Positions 37,701 through 48,690 are shown, counted from the stretch's first letter. The stretch is DNA of 64,000 nucleotides from Rhododendron vialii (GCF_030253575.1 NC_080559.1:30902501-30966500); one strand, 5' to 3'. Notes: generated by a model not told the origin, from the sequence alone. Numbers and translations are program-made.

Positions 37701-38554
37701 TCATCATTCGTCTCTACCAGAGACATATCTACAATCAGACGTCAAAAGAGGTTAACTGATTAGTACTAATTTCTGGCTCCAAAAGCGATCCAGTACCGAA
37801 AAGATTCGACCTTTACCTCCAATACACATACGTAACGCAACAAAATTTGAGATACACACGTGTAATACAACATTATGACTGTCTAATAGAAAACCCACAA
37901 ATTCACGAAAAAAGAAACGGGAAAAGGAATTACGAGTTTTGTTGATATTGCAACAAAATTAGCGATATACACGAGTATTAACAATATCACGACTGTGTAA
38001 TAGGAAACCCACAAAAAATAAATGGAAAATGAAATATGGGTTTTTGATGAGTACCTGGCAAATCTACAATCAGACGTAAAAAATAAAAATAAAATAAAAA
38101 GTGAACTAATTAGTACTGATTTCAAGCTCCAACAACGATCCAGTACCGAAAAAGATTCGATCTTTATCTCCAATATACATACATATCGCAACAAAAGTTG
38201 AGATACACAAATCTAGTACTATATTATGAATGTGTAATAGAAACCCACAAATTCAAGAAGAATAAAAGATTAAAAGGGAAAAGGAAATATGGGTTTTTGT
38301 TGATATCTCAAATACACGAGTAGTATACAATATCAAACCCACAAAATGAAAATGGGTTTTTGATGATTACCTGGCAGATCGTTCGGCTCATATTTACAGA
38401 CGTCGACCTCACGGATGACACTGACGGCCTCCTCAATGCCGTTGATCTTGGATCGTAGGTAGTGATTTACGAGCTCTTCGTCGGTCGGTCGGAATCGGTA
38501 CCCTACCGGAAGAGATCTCAGGGGCATGAGTTCTCTGAAGGGCATGACTTCCAT
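34702..38554 (-). CDS. Membrane-tethered NAC transcription factor (NTL type), 5 exons
   Basis: Exons are 38554-38371, 37728-37445, 36219-35563, 35332-34979 and 34884-34702, giving 553 residues with consistent phases. The N-terminal NAC domain (about 14-160) has subdomains [52 protein letters not shown] and [20 protein letters not shown]. Acidic, Ser-rich regulatory sequence follows. Residues 520-544 form one strong C-terminal transmembrane helix followed by a short basic tail. Such factors sit dormant in ER or plasma membrane and are released by proteolysis under cold, osmotic, ER or pathogen stress. The exon 4 acceptor is duplicated nine bases apart (alternative start 35323, omitting Val-Val-Gln). 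Introns 1 and 2 contain tandem duplications that copied splice sites. The 5'UTR holds GA-rich repeats. Confidence 0.95.
36880..37445. repeat. Tandem duplication in NAC intron 2, including a copy of the exon 2 donor
   Basis: Segments about 36880-37165 and 37180-37445 are diverged direct copies. They share TTCAGAAGCC, ACCCATTT, CCCCA(C/A)TTGG(T/C)AAA, AACAAACAAAGCTCACTTACAA and GAACCTGT. The second copy ends on the true exon 2 donor (minus strand ACAG/GTTCGG); the first ends on a matching ACAG/GTTCAG at about 37158. Confidence 0.75.
37729..38370. repeat. NAC intron 1 built from tandem copies carrying pseudo splice sites
   Basis: The intron is mainly two diverged direct copies, about 37729-38060 and 38060-38375. 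They share TCTACAATCAGACGT, TTAGTACT, CGATCCAGTACCGAAAA, ACCCACAAA and TTTTTGATGA(G/T)TACCTGGCA. The shared blocks are the true exon 2 acceptor at one end and the exon 1 donor at the other. The junction between copies therefore holds an acceptor followed nine bases later by a donor (38055-38063). Confidence 0.85.
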
Positions 38555-38952
38555 TTTTAGAGAGAGAGAGAGATTATAAAAGATGAGAGGGAGAAAAGAG
38601 AGGGTAGTAGGATCTTTTTTAATTTATGTTTTTGATTGGGAGAATTCAAAACCCTAAGGAGGAAGGAAAGGGAATAAGAGAGAGAAGATTCAGAGATAAT
38701 TCAGTGGGGTTTGGGCAGAAACATCAGCGAAAGTGAGGAGCGAGAGCTGAGAGAGAGAGAGAGAGAGAGGCAGGAGGAAAGTGGTGTATGCTGATTTGGA
38801 GCGAAGAGAGCGAAGAAACCTTAACCCGCGTTTTAACGCTGTGTATAGACCGCGTAGAGAGAGTAGAGGAGCGCACGAGTTGGTTTGCTTTGGAATCTCG
38901 AAACTGCCATTGACATGCCGAAGCCCTGAGTCACAATAATGGAAAAGATTTC

Positions 38953-39154
38953 AGTGCCCAGCGGGTACCACGTGATGTCTGCTTGCAAATTTGAACCGTT
39001 CATTTTATTTTTGAACGGCTCAAATTTGAAGAGAGAAAGTGTTGCGGTGAGAAAAAAGAGAAGATTTCAATCCAAACCCTCCAAAAGTATATCGGACAGT
39101 TCGAATGCGCCGAGCAGGTACCATGTGGGATATACCCGCTCGGCATTGAAAAAT
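38953..39154. mobile_element. Foldback MITE upstream of the NAC gene
   Basis: The left end GTGCCCAGCGGGTACCACGTG is mirrored by CATGTGGGATATACCCGCTCGGCA at the right. An internal palindrome is formed by CAAATTTGAACCGTTCA and TGAACGGCTCAAATTTG. Non-coding, about 200 bp. Confidence 0.6.
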
Positions 39155-40354
39155 CCCTCCACAATAATATTCTCTCGTGCTGCCGCTCTCGCAAATTTTC
39201 CTAGGTTATTTTTCCCTTTCAAAAAACGCTTTCGGCTCGTGCTTCCGTTCATGCACGCAATCCTATGGGTGTTGGCTTCATCGAGCTGTTCATACTCGGC
39301 AATAGACCGCTCAATTTTCATCTTGACCGAACAAATTTCAAACCGTCTAGCTGAGGTGAAATATGAGACATCTATTGTCAAATATGAACAGCTCGGATAT
39401 GACCAACATCGATGCTATCCCGACACCAAGGTCCCTCATTTTCCGAATGATGTAACTTAGCGTAAGTCCAAGTATGCCTATAGTAACTCTTACATTAGAT
39501 GTACGTAGTATCTCTTAGCTCATCTAGTACTCAGTGGCCATTGATTTCCTAGGAAAGGTTAGGGGTTTCATGTCTCGTCTATGTAAAAACGTTGAACCCC
39601 TTGTTATTCGTCGACTAATTTTCCCATTGACATCCCAATGTGTATGATGTTGGGAAAAAAAAAAACTAGTGAGTGTTTTGTTAAAATTTATTTTGACAAT
39701 TTTTAGATTTTAGCTTCTAAAAAGCAGTTTAGAATGTTTGTCAAAAATTATACACAACTAATTTTTATCTAAACTAATTTTTAGAATTTGCAGATTCTGA
39801 GAACTTGAAAAATGAAAGAAATTTTCAAAATTCCAAAGCTAAATTTGGGTAGCTTTTGGGATGCAGAATCCAAAATTTAAAATCAAAAATATGTATCCAC
39901 AGTTGTCGCAAACACGCCCTAAGTCTATTTTTGCGGAAGATTAAACAATGGAAAAAGCTCTAGTAAGTCAAAATTTCTAAAATTAAATAAGGTGGTGATT
40001 GTTAATAATTTTATGCAGCAGTATCTGCTTTTGTCATCTTCTTCTTTCATAAAAGGAGTCTACAATCTTATCCTTTCATGATTAAATTCTTCATACATGA
40101 AAGAACAAAATAAGATAATATTAAGTCCACAAGCAAAAAGGAACAAAAAGTATTGTTAAAAAAAAGTGTGTGAGAAGTAATTACTAATCAATTAAGAATA
40201 TGCTCCTAGTATTTTAGCAGTAAATCAATCTTGTTGGTGCACTTTTAAATGAATCTGATCTATGTATTTTGAGATTTAAGTCATTAATTATAAGTGTGAA
40301 ATAGCTTGTGGTATACATAAGAAATCAAATACTAAATAATTTTTTGCTTCCTTT

Positions 40355-40357
<3 letters not shown>

Positions 40358-40431
<74 letters not shown>
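40358..40431. repeat. Compound (TA)n(GA)n microsatellite
   Basis: About 20 TA units run directly into about 16 GA units. Confidence 0.9.
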
Positions 40432-40434
<3 letters not shown>

Positions 40435-40676
40435 AAATCTATCTCCTCAGTATCACCTCCTATTTCGAATACAACCGGAAGTTTAAATAATTGGGTTGTT
40501 CCTCGTTTACCAAGAAAAAAAAAAAAAGTTTAATAATTGGGTGAAACTTGATAAGTAAGATACAGGGATAGTCTAGCGTTCTGTTTGACGCGTCTTTCTG
40601 TTTAATGTGCTATTGTGCTATGCGAGTGCAAATTAATTGGGTAAAGTACATGTGGTATCCGACTGCTCATCTTTCT

Positions 40677-40859
40677 GGGTGCAAATTGGGTATCGTACAC
40701 GTGGTATCCGAGCGGCATCCAAGCCGTCCAACTTATTTTGAACTGTCAGAATTTTAGAGAGAGAAAGAGGAGAGAGTGATTAGATCTGAACCGTTCAAAA
40801 CATGTTTGGACGGCTCAGATGCGTGTTGGATACTGCCACGCGGTACCCAATATACACCC
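40677..40859. mobile_element. Foldback MITE (CCGTCC family)
   Basis: The left end GGGTGCAAATTGGGTATCG with GCCGTCCAA is mirrored by TTGGACGGCTCAGATGCG and GGTACCCAATATACACCC at the right. 183 bp, non-coding. An extra partial copy of GTGGTATCCGA lies just to the left at about 40651. Confidence 0.65.
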
Positions 40860-41139
40860 AAAAACTTTTCGCACAGGCCTTTTGCACAAAAGGGTGAGAA
40901 AGAGGCTCGAAATGGGCAAAACCAATGTGATATTGACATGTAAGCAAAGTGCCATCACTTTATCCCTTTGGAAACAGAGCTGTGTAGCACTGGATTGTAA
41001 TTCCAATTTGATTGAAAGTTGAAACTGAAAGTGAGAACATAAAAAAGTAGAGGAACGAGACCAGAACTTACCAACTCAATTTCCCGTTACAAAAAAAAAA
41101 ATAAAAAAAATCTTTGTTTTTTTGGAAAAAGATTGACAC

Positions 41140-41368
41140 ACCCTCTTTTTAGAGAATTTTTTCAGTGCCCGTGCGCTCATCTCGGTCGTTTAAACGCGTT
41201 TTGGACGGTCCATATTTGTTTGGGTTTGAAGGGGTGTTTCGATAATTTTTTACTAAAAAACTATCCAAATAAATTTAGGCCGTCCAAAACACATTTAAAA
41301 GGCCGAAATGCGCGCACGGACATCACGTGGCCGTGCCCACCCGGGCTCTGAAAAATTTCTCCTCTTTT
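41140..41368. mobile_element. Foldback MITE (CCGTCC family)
   Basis: Inverted arms: CAGTGCCCGTGCGC with GTTTTGGACGG on the left, and CCGTCCAAAACAC with GCGCGCACGGACATCACG on the right. Outer AGAGAATTTTTTCAG and CTGAAAAATTTCTC also pair. Confidence 0.65.
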
Positions 41369-41553
41369 TACATGTCCAAAAACTCCATCGGTATGTTACT
41401 TACGTGAATTTATTCTTCGGCTGCTAATTTTGCCACTCCCTTTTTTGTTAACGCCACTCCTCGGCAAGTATATTTTTGCACAAAATATACACTTACAGGG
41501 GGAGTGGTGTTAACAAAAAAGAAGTGACAAAATCATTTCCCTATTCTTATTAA

Positions 41554-42378
41554 GAGCATCAGCAGTGGAATAAGTAAATGTAAATAATCAAAATATGCCA
41601 CATTAAATTTTGATTATCCATTTAGAAGTTGCTAAAGTTAACAATATCAAATCCCACATTGGTTATTTTTTGCCCATAATCAAAACCAATGGATCCTCCA
41701 AACTTTTTTCCTTCATTTCATGCATATTTTTTTAAAAAGCGGTTTTTGAAGGAAAAAAAACAGTTTATGTTAGAAACAGTTCAAAAATAATAATTTTTCG
41801 AAACAAAAAACAGTTTTTCAAAAAACACACACTTTGTTCACTTAAAAACTATAAATACAATTTTGAGAAATTTTGAAAGAATTGTATTTACACAAATAAT
41901 TTTGAAATTTTAAAAACTATAAATACAGTTTTTTAAAAACAGATTTTGTGTAAAAAACAGTTTTCTATAAAAAAGAGTTTTGAAATTTCAAAAATAATTT
42001 TTTGAAATTTCAAAAATAATTTTTTGAAAAACACACTTTATTTACTTACAATTTTTAAAATTTTTGAAAAAATTGTTTTTTGTAAAAAAAAAGTTACTAA
42101 AAAAACAGAAAAAAAAAATCTGAATGTTACCGTTTTTTAAAAACATTGTTGAGAGAGAGAGAGAGAGAGAGAATGTTTTTGTATAATGTTAGTGTACTTG
42201 ATTAAGAGATAAAATTTGGTTATTGACAAAATATTGTTAGTTTTGATTATTGAAGAGCCAAAATTTGATGAGTTATTAAGAGGTTGCTAGGTTTGGTTAT
42301 TCCAATATGAGCACTTTTTTAATCCAACATTGCTAACTTTAACAATTTTTTATTTTGCTCATTTCACTGTGGATGCTC
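41554..42378. mobile_element. 825-bp TIR element flanked by TTAA
   Basis: The left end GAGCATCAGCAGTGGAAT mirrors TTCACTGTGGATGCTC at the right end. TTAA lies at both borders (41550-41553, 42379-42382). The interior is highly AT-rich with many TTTGAAATTTCAAAAA palindromes and no coding capacity. Plant MITEs starting GAGCATC are common; TTAA borders would also fit a piggyBac-like cut, so the superfamily is left open. Confidence 0.7.
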
Positions 42379-42382
42379 TTAA

Positions 42383-43406
42383 CATCCTTTTGTTTGTGAA
42401 TAAGATGAATTAACGGAACGTCAAATTTATATCGAACACTCACTTCTTACTCGTCTGAATTTGCTGTGAAAATCCTATAACTTCGTGTAATAAGATTTTT
42501 AAAAAAAACAAAAAACATAGAGTATTTGAACAGGAAGAGCGAATACAAAAACGTTCTATCACTATTATGGTTGTGTTTTTGTGTCTAATGAGAAGTCTAA
42601 TAAATTGGTAGGTTAAGTTTTTAGCAAAACCAATGAACTAAAGAAGACACCTCAAATATAATTCAATTACATTTAGCGGAAAATTATTGCTAGTCAAAAC
42701 AGATTTTTTTCATTTTTATATATCTCTCGACCGAAAGATCTAAAACTGGGACTATCTTGGGAAGTCAATAAACACAACTAAGTTGCCAATTCTAGCCATT
42801 ATTTTTGTTTCAATTTGACTATTTCCGAATAATATTTTTGATTCTGAGGATACAGTTTAGGCTCGATTTCTAATTCCAACGCACCCCGATTTGGACCATA
42901 TTACCCCTAGCAAGTAGTACAACATGTGGTTTTTTGTGGAGGGAAATTACTCCTAGTTATAGACTATAGTAGCATTTCTTGCTGACGTTCCCCGTTCTGC
43001 TAAGTTTATTGGAGTATTTTTTAAATACTTATTTTTTACTTTATAAAACATGTCATTCTCTTAATACATCGCTTTTAATTTAAAATATAAATATTTATTT
43101 AGGTTAGCGAAACGGAAAAAGACCCCTTTGAGTTAGCAAAGCTGCAAAGCAGTCTGCCCTCCACCCAGTGTGAAAAGTGAATACCAAGGTCGAAAGGGGG
43201 AAAAGGATAAAATATTGGGTGCTCCTTGTAAGTTGGAAGTTGGAACACTCTTTACACAATTACTCCTACTTTTTATTGTCGTCTTCTTTAATTAATTTAT
43301 TTTGTTTTGAACGCGTGACTGAAGTACGAATTTCTTTTTTTTTCGGTCAAGCGGAAAATTGAAGTACGAATTTCACGTGAATGTGTAAATTGCTAATCTC
43401 CTGACA
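42383..43406. other. Intergenic, nothing recognised
   Basis: AT-rich sequence. No gene or clear repeat structure on either strand. Confidence 0.45.
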
Positions 43407-44913
43407 CACCCCCCCGGCCCCACCTCCCTTTTCCCCTACTACCCCGCCTCTCTCTCTCTCCCTTTTTTTTCTTTCTTTCTTTACTGGTTCTTCTTCCTTT
43501 TTTTCCTTTTCTTTTCAGTTTCGTTTTTTTTTTTTGCATTTTTGTTTTTTTTTTCATTTTATTTCCTTTTCTTTCTTTCCGGTTTGAATTTTTTTTCTCT
43601 TTAATAATAGGTTCAAGTCTAATTCTAGGCTTTGTAAAGTAATTGAGAGAAAAAAAGTGTTTCAATTGATCATGTTTATCCGACTGTTTTATTTTTATTT
43701 TTTTTGTCCTTTATAGATTAAAAAATATAATTACTAAAATAAGTATTTCAATTTTCAATCCGTTTGAACTGGTGCAAAGTTGTTATTTTTCTGATCATTT
43801 CATCCTAAATGGTCCTAATAAATTTTTGGCTCCAAGACCTTTCAATGGACACCCTAAGAGAGTTTTGAAACTAAATAATAAGTCTTAGGGTATTTGTTGA
43901 AAGGCCTTAAACCAAAAAATTCATTATGACCATTTAAAATAAAATAATAAAAAAACGATCTTTGCTCTGATTTAACTGAATTGAAAATTAAAGCACTTAA
44001 TTCTTGAATTATATTTTTAAATATACAAAGGGTGTATTTATAGAAATTAAATAAATAAGGTATAAGTAATTAAATAAAAAAATAAATTAAAAAGTAGGGG
44101 GACCCAGAGGCTCTGCTGCCCTCATTGGCACAGTAGCCCCTAAAACGTTTCCATTTTAGTTATAAAAAAAATAGAAACCAGCCATTTGCAATCCTATGGA
44201 GTAGATACGTGATCTGAAGCAACATACTACTGAATTAGTTAAAAGGATTTATGTTAAATAATGGTTAACAAATTTATTAAATTGTACTATAGTTAAAAAA
44301 AAAGTAATCCTAAATATAACATTTGTGTTTTGGATTAGTATGTCGTTTGCAAAATACATTTCGTAATTAGTTCCCAAACACTAATTGTAATCTTAATGAA
44401 TTTTTTGCTTTACGGTCTTTCAACGAGCACCCTAAGACTTATTATTTAGTTTCAGGACTCTCTTAGGGTGTTCATTGAAAAGCCTTAGAGCCAAAAATTT
44501 ATTACGACCATTTATGATGAAATGGTTAGAAAAATAACATCTTTGCACTGGTTCAAACGGATTGAAAATTGAAACAATTTTTTTCGTAACTATATTTTTT
44601 AATCTATAAAGGACAAAAAAAAGAAAAATAAAACAGTCGGATAAACATAATCAATTGAAACACTTTTTTTTTTCTCTCAATTACTTTACGAAGCCTAGAA
44701 TTAGACCTGAACGTATTATTAAAAAGAAAAAACAATTCAAACTGAAAAGAAAGAAAAGGAAATAATAAAAAAAACAAAACTGAAAAGAAAAGGGAAAAAA
44801 AAAAGAGAGAACCAAACCGTAAAGAAAGAAAGAAAGAAAAGAAAAGGGAGAGAGAGAGGGAGAGAGGCGGGGTAGTACAGGAAAAGGGAGGTGGGGCCGG
44901 GGGGGGGGGAATT
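43407..44913. mobile_element. 1.5-kb foldback element with roughly 520-bp arms
   Basis: The left arm (43407-43928) is matched in inverted orientation by 44390-44913 at roughly 85% by eye, around a loop of about 460 bp. Matching blocks include CCCCACCTCCCTTTTCC, TACCCCGCCTCTCTC, CTTTATAGATTAAAAAATAT, TTTCAATTTTCAATCCGTTTGAAC and AATAATAAGTCTTAGGGT. Pyrimidine-rich outer parts explain the Lys/Arg- or Phe/Ser-rich open frames, which are not genes. No transposase is present. Confidence 0.82.
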
Positions 44914-44950
44914 GCAGGTCTCCGTGAATATGTAGTGTGGCAGGTAGATG

Positions 44951-45337
44951 CAGGAAGTCTACAGTTACCGATCGGGAAATCCCGATCGGAATCCCGACGC
45001 CCCGCCGGGCACTCTCCGGCCACCGGATGGCCAATCCGATCCGTTCAATAATTCTAAAAAAAAAAACCGAGTGGGCATTCGCGAGAATAAATGGCATCCG
45101 ACGTGTGTAAGTGGCCGATCCAAGCACTCCTTTTTTGGCCGATCCAAACACAAAAATGGAGTGCTTGGATCGGCCACTTACACACGTCGGATGCCGTTTA
45201 TTCTCGCATGAGCCCATTCGGTTTTTTTTTTTAGAATTATTGGACGGATCGGATCAGCCGTCTGGTAGCCGGAGCGTGCCCGGTGGGGCATTGGGATTCC
45301 GATCGGGATTTCCCGATCGGTAACTGTAGACTTACTC
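44951..45337. mobile_element. 387-bp Mutator-type foldback element with 10-bp target duplication
   Basis: The element is almost entirely two inverted arms of about 190 bp, from AAGTCTACAGTTACCGATCGG to CCGATCGGTAACTGTAGACTT, meeting at a short centre near 45140. CAGGTAGATG occurs directly on both sides (44941-44950, 45338-45347). A 9-11 bp duplication with long terminal repeats is the Mutator-like pattern. It sits within 40 bp of the end of the foldback at 43407-44913. Open frames within it are palindrome artefacts. Confidence 0.88.
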
Positions 45338-45347
45338 CAGGTAGATG

Positions 45348-46191
45348 TGCCTACTATTTGGTATTTGCACGTTGTTTTGAGCCCGAAAACGCTATTTAAA
45401 CCGTTTACTTTGTAAAGCTCGACAAGTTGAACACTCCCAAAAAATATCAACTCGATCAAACATATATATTGTTTTTTTGCCAATATTGCATACATCAGCG
45501 GGGGTTAGTGAGTGTTAGTAGATTAGTCCATAGGGGGTTTCAAACTGAACCCCAAATGCCCAAGACGGGTGTAACAATCCGCCCAAATTGACCTGCTAAC
45601 CATTCGCCTAACCACGTGGCTCAAAAGATTAACCTCAAATTATACAATAGCTGATGCGATTTTCATATATGTTGGTACCTTTTCTTCTTCCAAAGTTCTG
45701 ATGTGGGGCTCTTGGAATCTAGGGCTTCACAACGGGGCTCGTGTGTGTTTGTGTGTGTGTTTAAATGGTTTACTCTACCTTTTTCTAGTCAGCAATTGCC
45801 TAGGTGAAGTTATCCTCTTGCCCTTCCTCAAAAAAAATAAAAAAATAACAGGACTCGAATCCTGGTCTCCTACTTGAGGAGGATAGAAATTACCAACACG
45901 GACAGGAGCCCATTGATCGATCGAACATTGGTAACTTATCGAACATATCATTTATTGGGCTTGATTTTCCAAACATGATAACAACGTGGTTAAAAATGTG
46001 AATTTTTCTAGGCGAGTTACCGATAACAGATGAACTTGATTTTTCCAAGATTGTTTAACGCGTCAAGCTTCACAAAGTGAACTGTTGGAATCACATTTTG
46101 GATTGGAGACAATGCACACATATTTAGTCAACACAACACCCGATTCTAGTTGCAGAGAGGATTGAGGTGGAATTTAGAAATCCTACAGTGC
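45348..46191. other. Intergenic, possible tRNA-like relic
   Basis: No gene. On the minus strand a B-box-like GGATTCGAGTCCTG near 45853 follows a CTCCTCAAGTAGGAGACC segment, suggesting an old SINE or tRNA relic (45850-45900). Confidence 0.35.
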
Positions 46192-46320
46192 GGGGCTATA
46201 AGGTGGCCTATCCGATCGTTCATTTTGATGTTAATGGCTCTGATTTAATCCGAATTTCTATTGATTCGAGCCGTTCATTGTCGAAATGAACGGTCGGATC
46301 GGCCGCCCTATAGAATCCCC
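46192..46320. mobile_element. 129-bp foldback MITE
   Basis: The left end GGGGCTATAAGGTGGCCTAT with CCGATCGTTCATTT is mirrored by AAATGAACGGTCGGATCGG and CCGCCCTATAGAATCCCC at the right. Almost the whole element can fold into one stem. Confidence 0.75.
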
Positions 46321-46546
46321 GGTTCAAGTGGAATTTGGAGCTGTGAGCCTGTGACGATGCTCTAAAACACTAGAACACTGAATAATAATAACTCAGGCAA
46401 GTAAAAGTAGATTCGAATATTGTCCTTTCGAAAGAATGTTGTACGGAACATGGCCGCCCTAGGTCCAGGAAAATAGTTTACCAGAAGGATGGGCCCCTTC
46501 TGTCTAAATTTCATTTATTCCATGGTATGGACTACTGGCCTTGTTG

Positions 46547-46841
46547 TTTTGCACTTAAACTTTAAACTTAAATTTTTTACCCTTTTCAAATTTAAATGCA
46601 AACAAGTTAAAGTTTTGTGAGTTCTTCTAACTTAAACTTAATTCCCAAATTCACACACAATGACAATATTGCCCTTTAAGGGGATAAATGAGGCGTGTGG
46701 GGTTTTTTTTTTTACCCAGAGGGGTATTTTGGACATTTTGGGTTTGGGTTGAGGTTGTTTGGAAAGACAACAATTTAAGTTTAAGTTAAAAGGAATGACC
46801 TCAACTTAAGTGAACAATTTAAAATAAGTTTAAGTGCAAAA
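46547..46841. mobile_element. 295-bp MITE (TTTTGCACTTAAAC ends)
   Basis: TTTTGCACTTAAACTT at the left is mirrored by AAGTTTAAGTGCAAAA at the right. Further AACTTAAACTTAA and TTAAGTTTAAGTTAA segments pair inside. Non-coding. Confidence 0.75.
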
Positions 46842-47023
46842 GTACACAGCAGAGTATTTTCTTACTTATATTTCCTCTGTTCATTTTCCAACACATCAAG
46901 GTTGTGAATCCTTCTTGGATGCTACTATTTGAGCAGATAATCGTCTAAGTTTGGAGTAATCAGAATCAAAGATGCCTGGAGTATTTTTGTTCACTAATGG
47001 ATGTGTATGCTCAACTTTAACAT

Positions 47024-47026
<3 letters not shown>

Positions 47027-47072
<46 letters not shown>

Positions 47073-47090
47073 GGGCGGTTCCGGGGACAC

Positions 47091-47154
<64 letters not shown>

Positions 47155-47168
47155 CGCGCGCGCGCGCG
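47027..47168. repeat. Compound (TA)n ... (TA)n(TG)n(CG)n microsatellite
   Basis: TA runs at 47027-47070 and 47094-47137 are separated by a 23-bp GC-rich island. The second passes directly into TG (to 47154) and then CG (to 47168). Alternating purine-pyrimidine of this kind can adopt cruciform or Z-DNA. Confidence 0.92.
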
Positions 47169-47452
47169 CTCGTGACATTTTTTTCCTATGTCAAATGGAG
47201 TAGATTTTTTAAGGGAAACTTTTCGAGGACCAAAGACTTATGAAAACCATCTTATATAAACAAATAAATAAATAGCTTTCCGAGAATTAAGGAAAAACTT
47301 ATGAACCTTTTTCACAAACTTTTGCTCTTCTTTTATTGGTGGGTGGAGTCACATTTTGCTTGTTCTTCATCAAGGACTCTCAGAAAAATGGGGTTTCCAA
47401 CCCTAATTTATTGCAGACCAGTCTTACAAACTTCAAAGCATAAAATTAAACT

Positions 47453-47676
47453 AACCCAAGGATGGCTCAAGTGGCAGCATGGGTGGGTTGTAACCCCAGA
47501 TGTTTTGAGTTCAAAATTTAGTAACATCATGGGATCAGGTCGTAAGAGAGAAATCTCTTGTGAATCCCTTAGTTCCGGTTTGGATGGCTTACATTTTGCC
47601 GGATCGGGGAGGAAAATAATTGAGGTATGCGTAAACTGGTCTTGACATCTCGGACCGTCGAAAAAAGAGAGCATTA
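47453..47676 (+). mobile_element. tRNA-derived SINE with 13-bp target-site duplication
   Basis: The direct repeat ATAAAATTAAACT flanks the element (47440-47452, 47677-47689). Internal A-box-like TGGCTCAAGTGG (47464-47475) and B-box-like GAGTTCAAAAT (about 47508) form a pol III promoter. The 3' part resembles other plant SINEs (GAGGTATGCGTAAACTGG). It is 224 bp. The well-preserved duplication suggests a fairly recent retroposition. Confidence 0.85.
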
Positions 47677-48091
47677 ATAAAATTAAACTGCAACAAATAT
47701 GAGTCTATCACCTTTTTGACCAGATTATGAAAGTGGAGCTTCAAGGTTAATTAGGTTACAAGGAGAATTTGTCATCACTTCATTAGCTTTTTAACTTCTA
47801 ACATAGTTAGCCTTTTAAATTCGGACACCTTAATTAAAAATCGTACAAATGTAGTATTATTGATAAGTTGTGCTCGTGTTGTTGGATGAAATATTAATAG
47901 CTTTAATTTAAAACAGCTTAAATATTGATTAATTCCGATGGAGTATCAATTTTAACACTTTTTGGGTTCTAATTTTCTGGATTAACTTTAGTTAAAATCT
48001 TTAATAAGTGACCGACTCCCCATAAAGTCCAACTAGGAATTTCCGTTCGACCCAAAAAAAAATAATAATAATTCAACTAGGGCTAGTAATA

Positions 48092-48325
48092 CTCCATCTC
48101 TTCCAAAATGAGTGATTTTTTTGGAAAAATGTGTCATTTTCAATTGCTTATATCTTTCAATATGAATGTCAAAAAATATGCAATATGAATCTTGTTTAAT
48201 AGATTATAATTATTTTTATTAAACAAAGTTTTTAAAATCATATAAAACTTCATAAATCGAAAGATATAAACATTTGAAAATGGCACGGAGTCCCAAAAAA
48301 GTCACTCATTTTGGAACGGAGAGAT
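48092..48325. mobile_element. Stowaway-like MITE
   Basis: The left CTCTTCCAAAATGAGTGA with TTTTTTTGG is mirrored by AAAAAAGTCACTCATTTTGG and AACGGAGAGATG at the right. TA precedes the left end. Inner TATCTTTCAATATG and CGAAAGATATAAACATT also pair. Confidence 0.65.
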
Positions 48326-48540
48326 GCCTGGTATGACCCGGCACAATCTAGAGATTCTAGACATGCTTAGAATGACACGAGAGCATAAAATATTTGGATC
48401 CGGATCCTCTATGAGGATTTATCTGTGAGGATCATGAGAGACTTTTAAGTTTAGACTTTCACTAAATGAAGTGGACTATTGTCCTCACATATATACATAT
48501 ATACATATATACACAAAAAATATGTTGCTTGGATCAAACA

Positions 48541-48690
48541 CCTTATACATATCAGATGCCGTTAATTCTCACGAAAATCCCCTCGTTTTTTTTTTATAAA
48601 ATTTTTGGACGGCGCAAATCTGTCATCCAGTGGCAGGAAACGATCCGGCGCAGCCGTCAATACAATTTCGGTAGGGGATCGATCCGTCCC
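48541..48690. mobile_element. Half-copy of the CCGTCC/GGCATCCGA foldback family
   Basis: CTTATACATATCAGATGCCG, CTCACGAAAATCCCCTCG, TTTTTGGACGG and GATCCGGCGCAGCCG match, in order, one arm of the elements at 10757 and 44951. The second arm is absent. Confidence 0.55.

Noticed and set aside
44604-45323. Open frames of 70-178 codons on both strands
   Set aside because: They run through the inverted arms of two foldback elements. Near-identical peptides on opposite strands reflect the palindrome.
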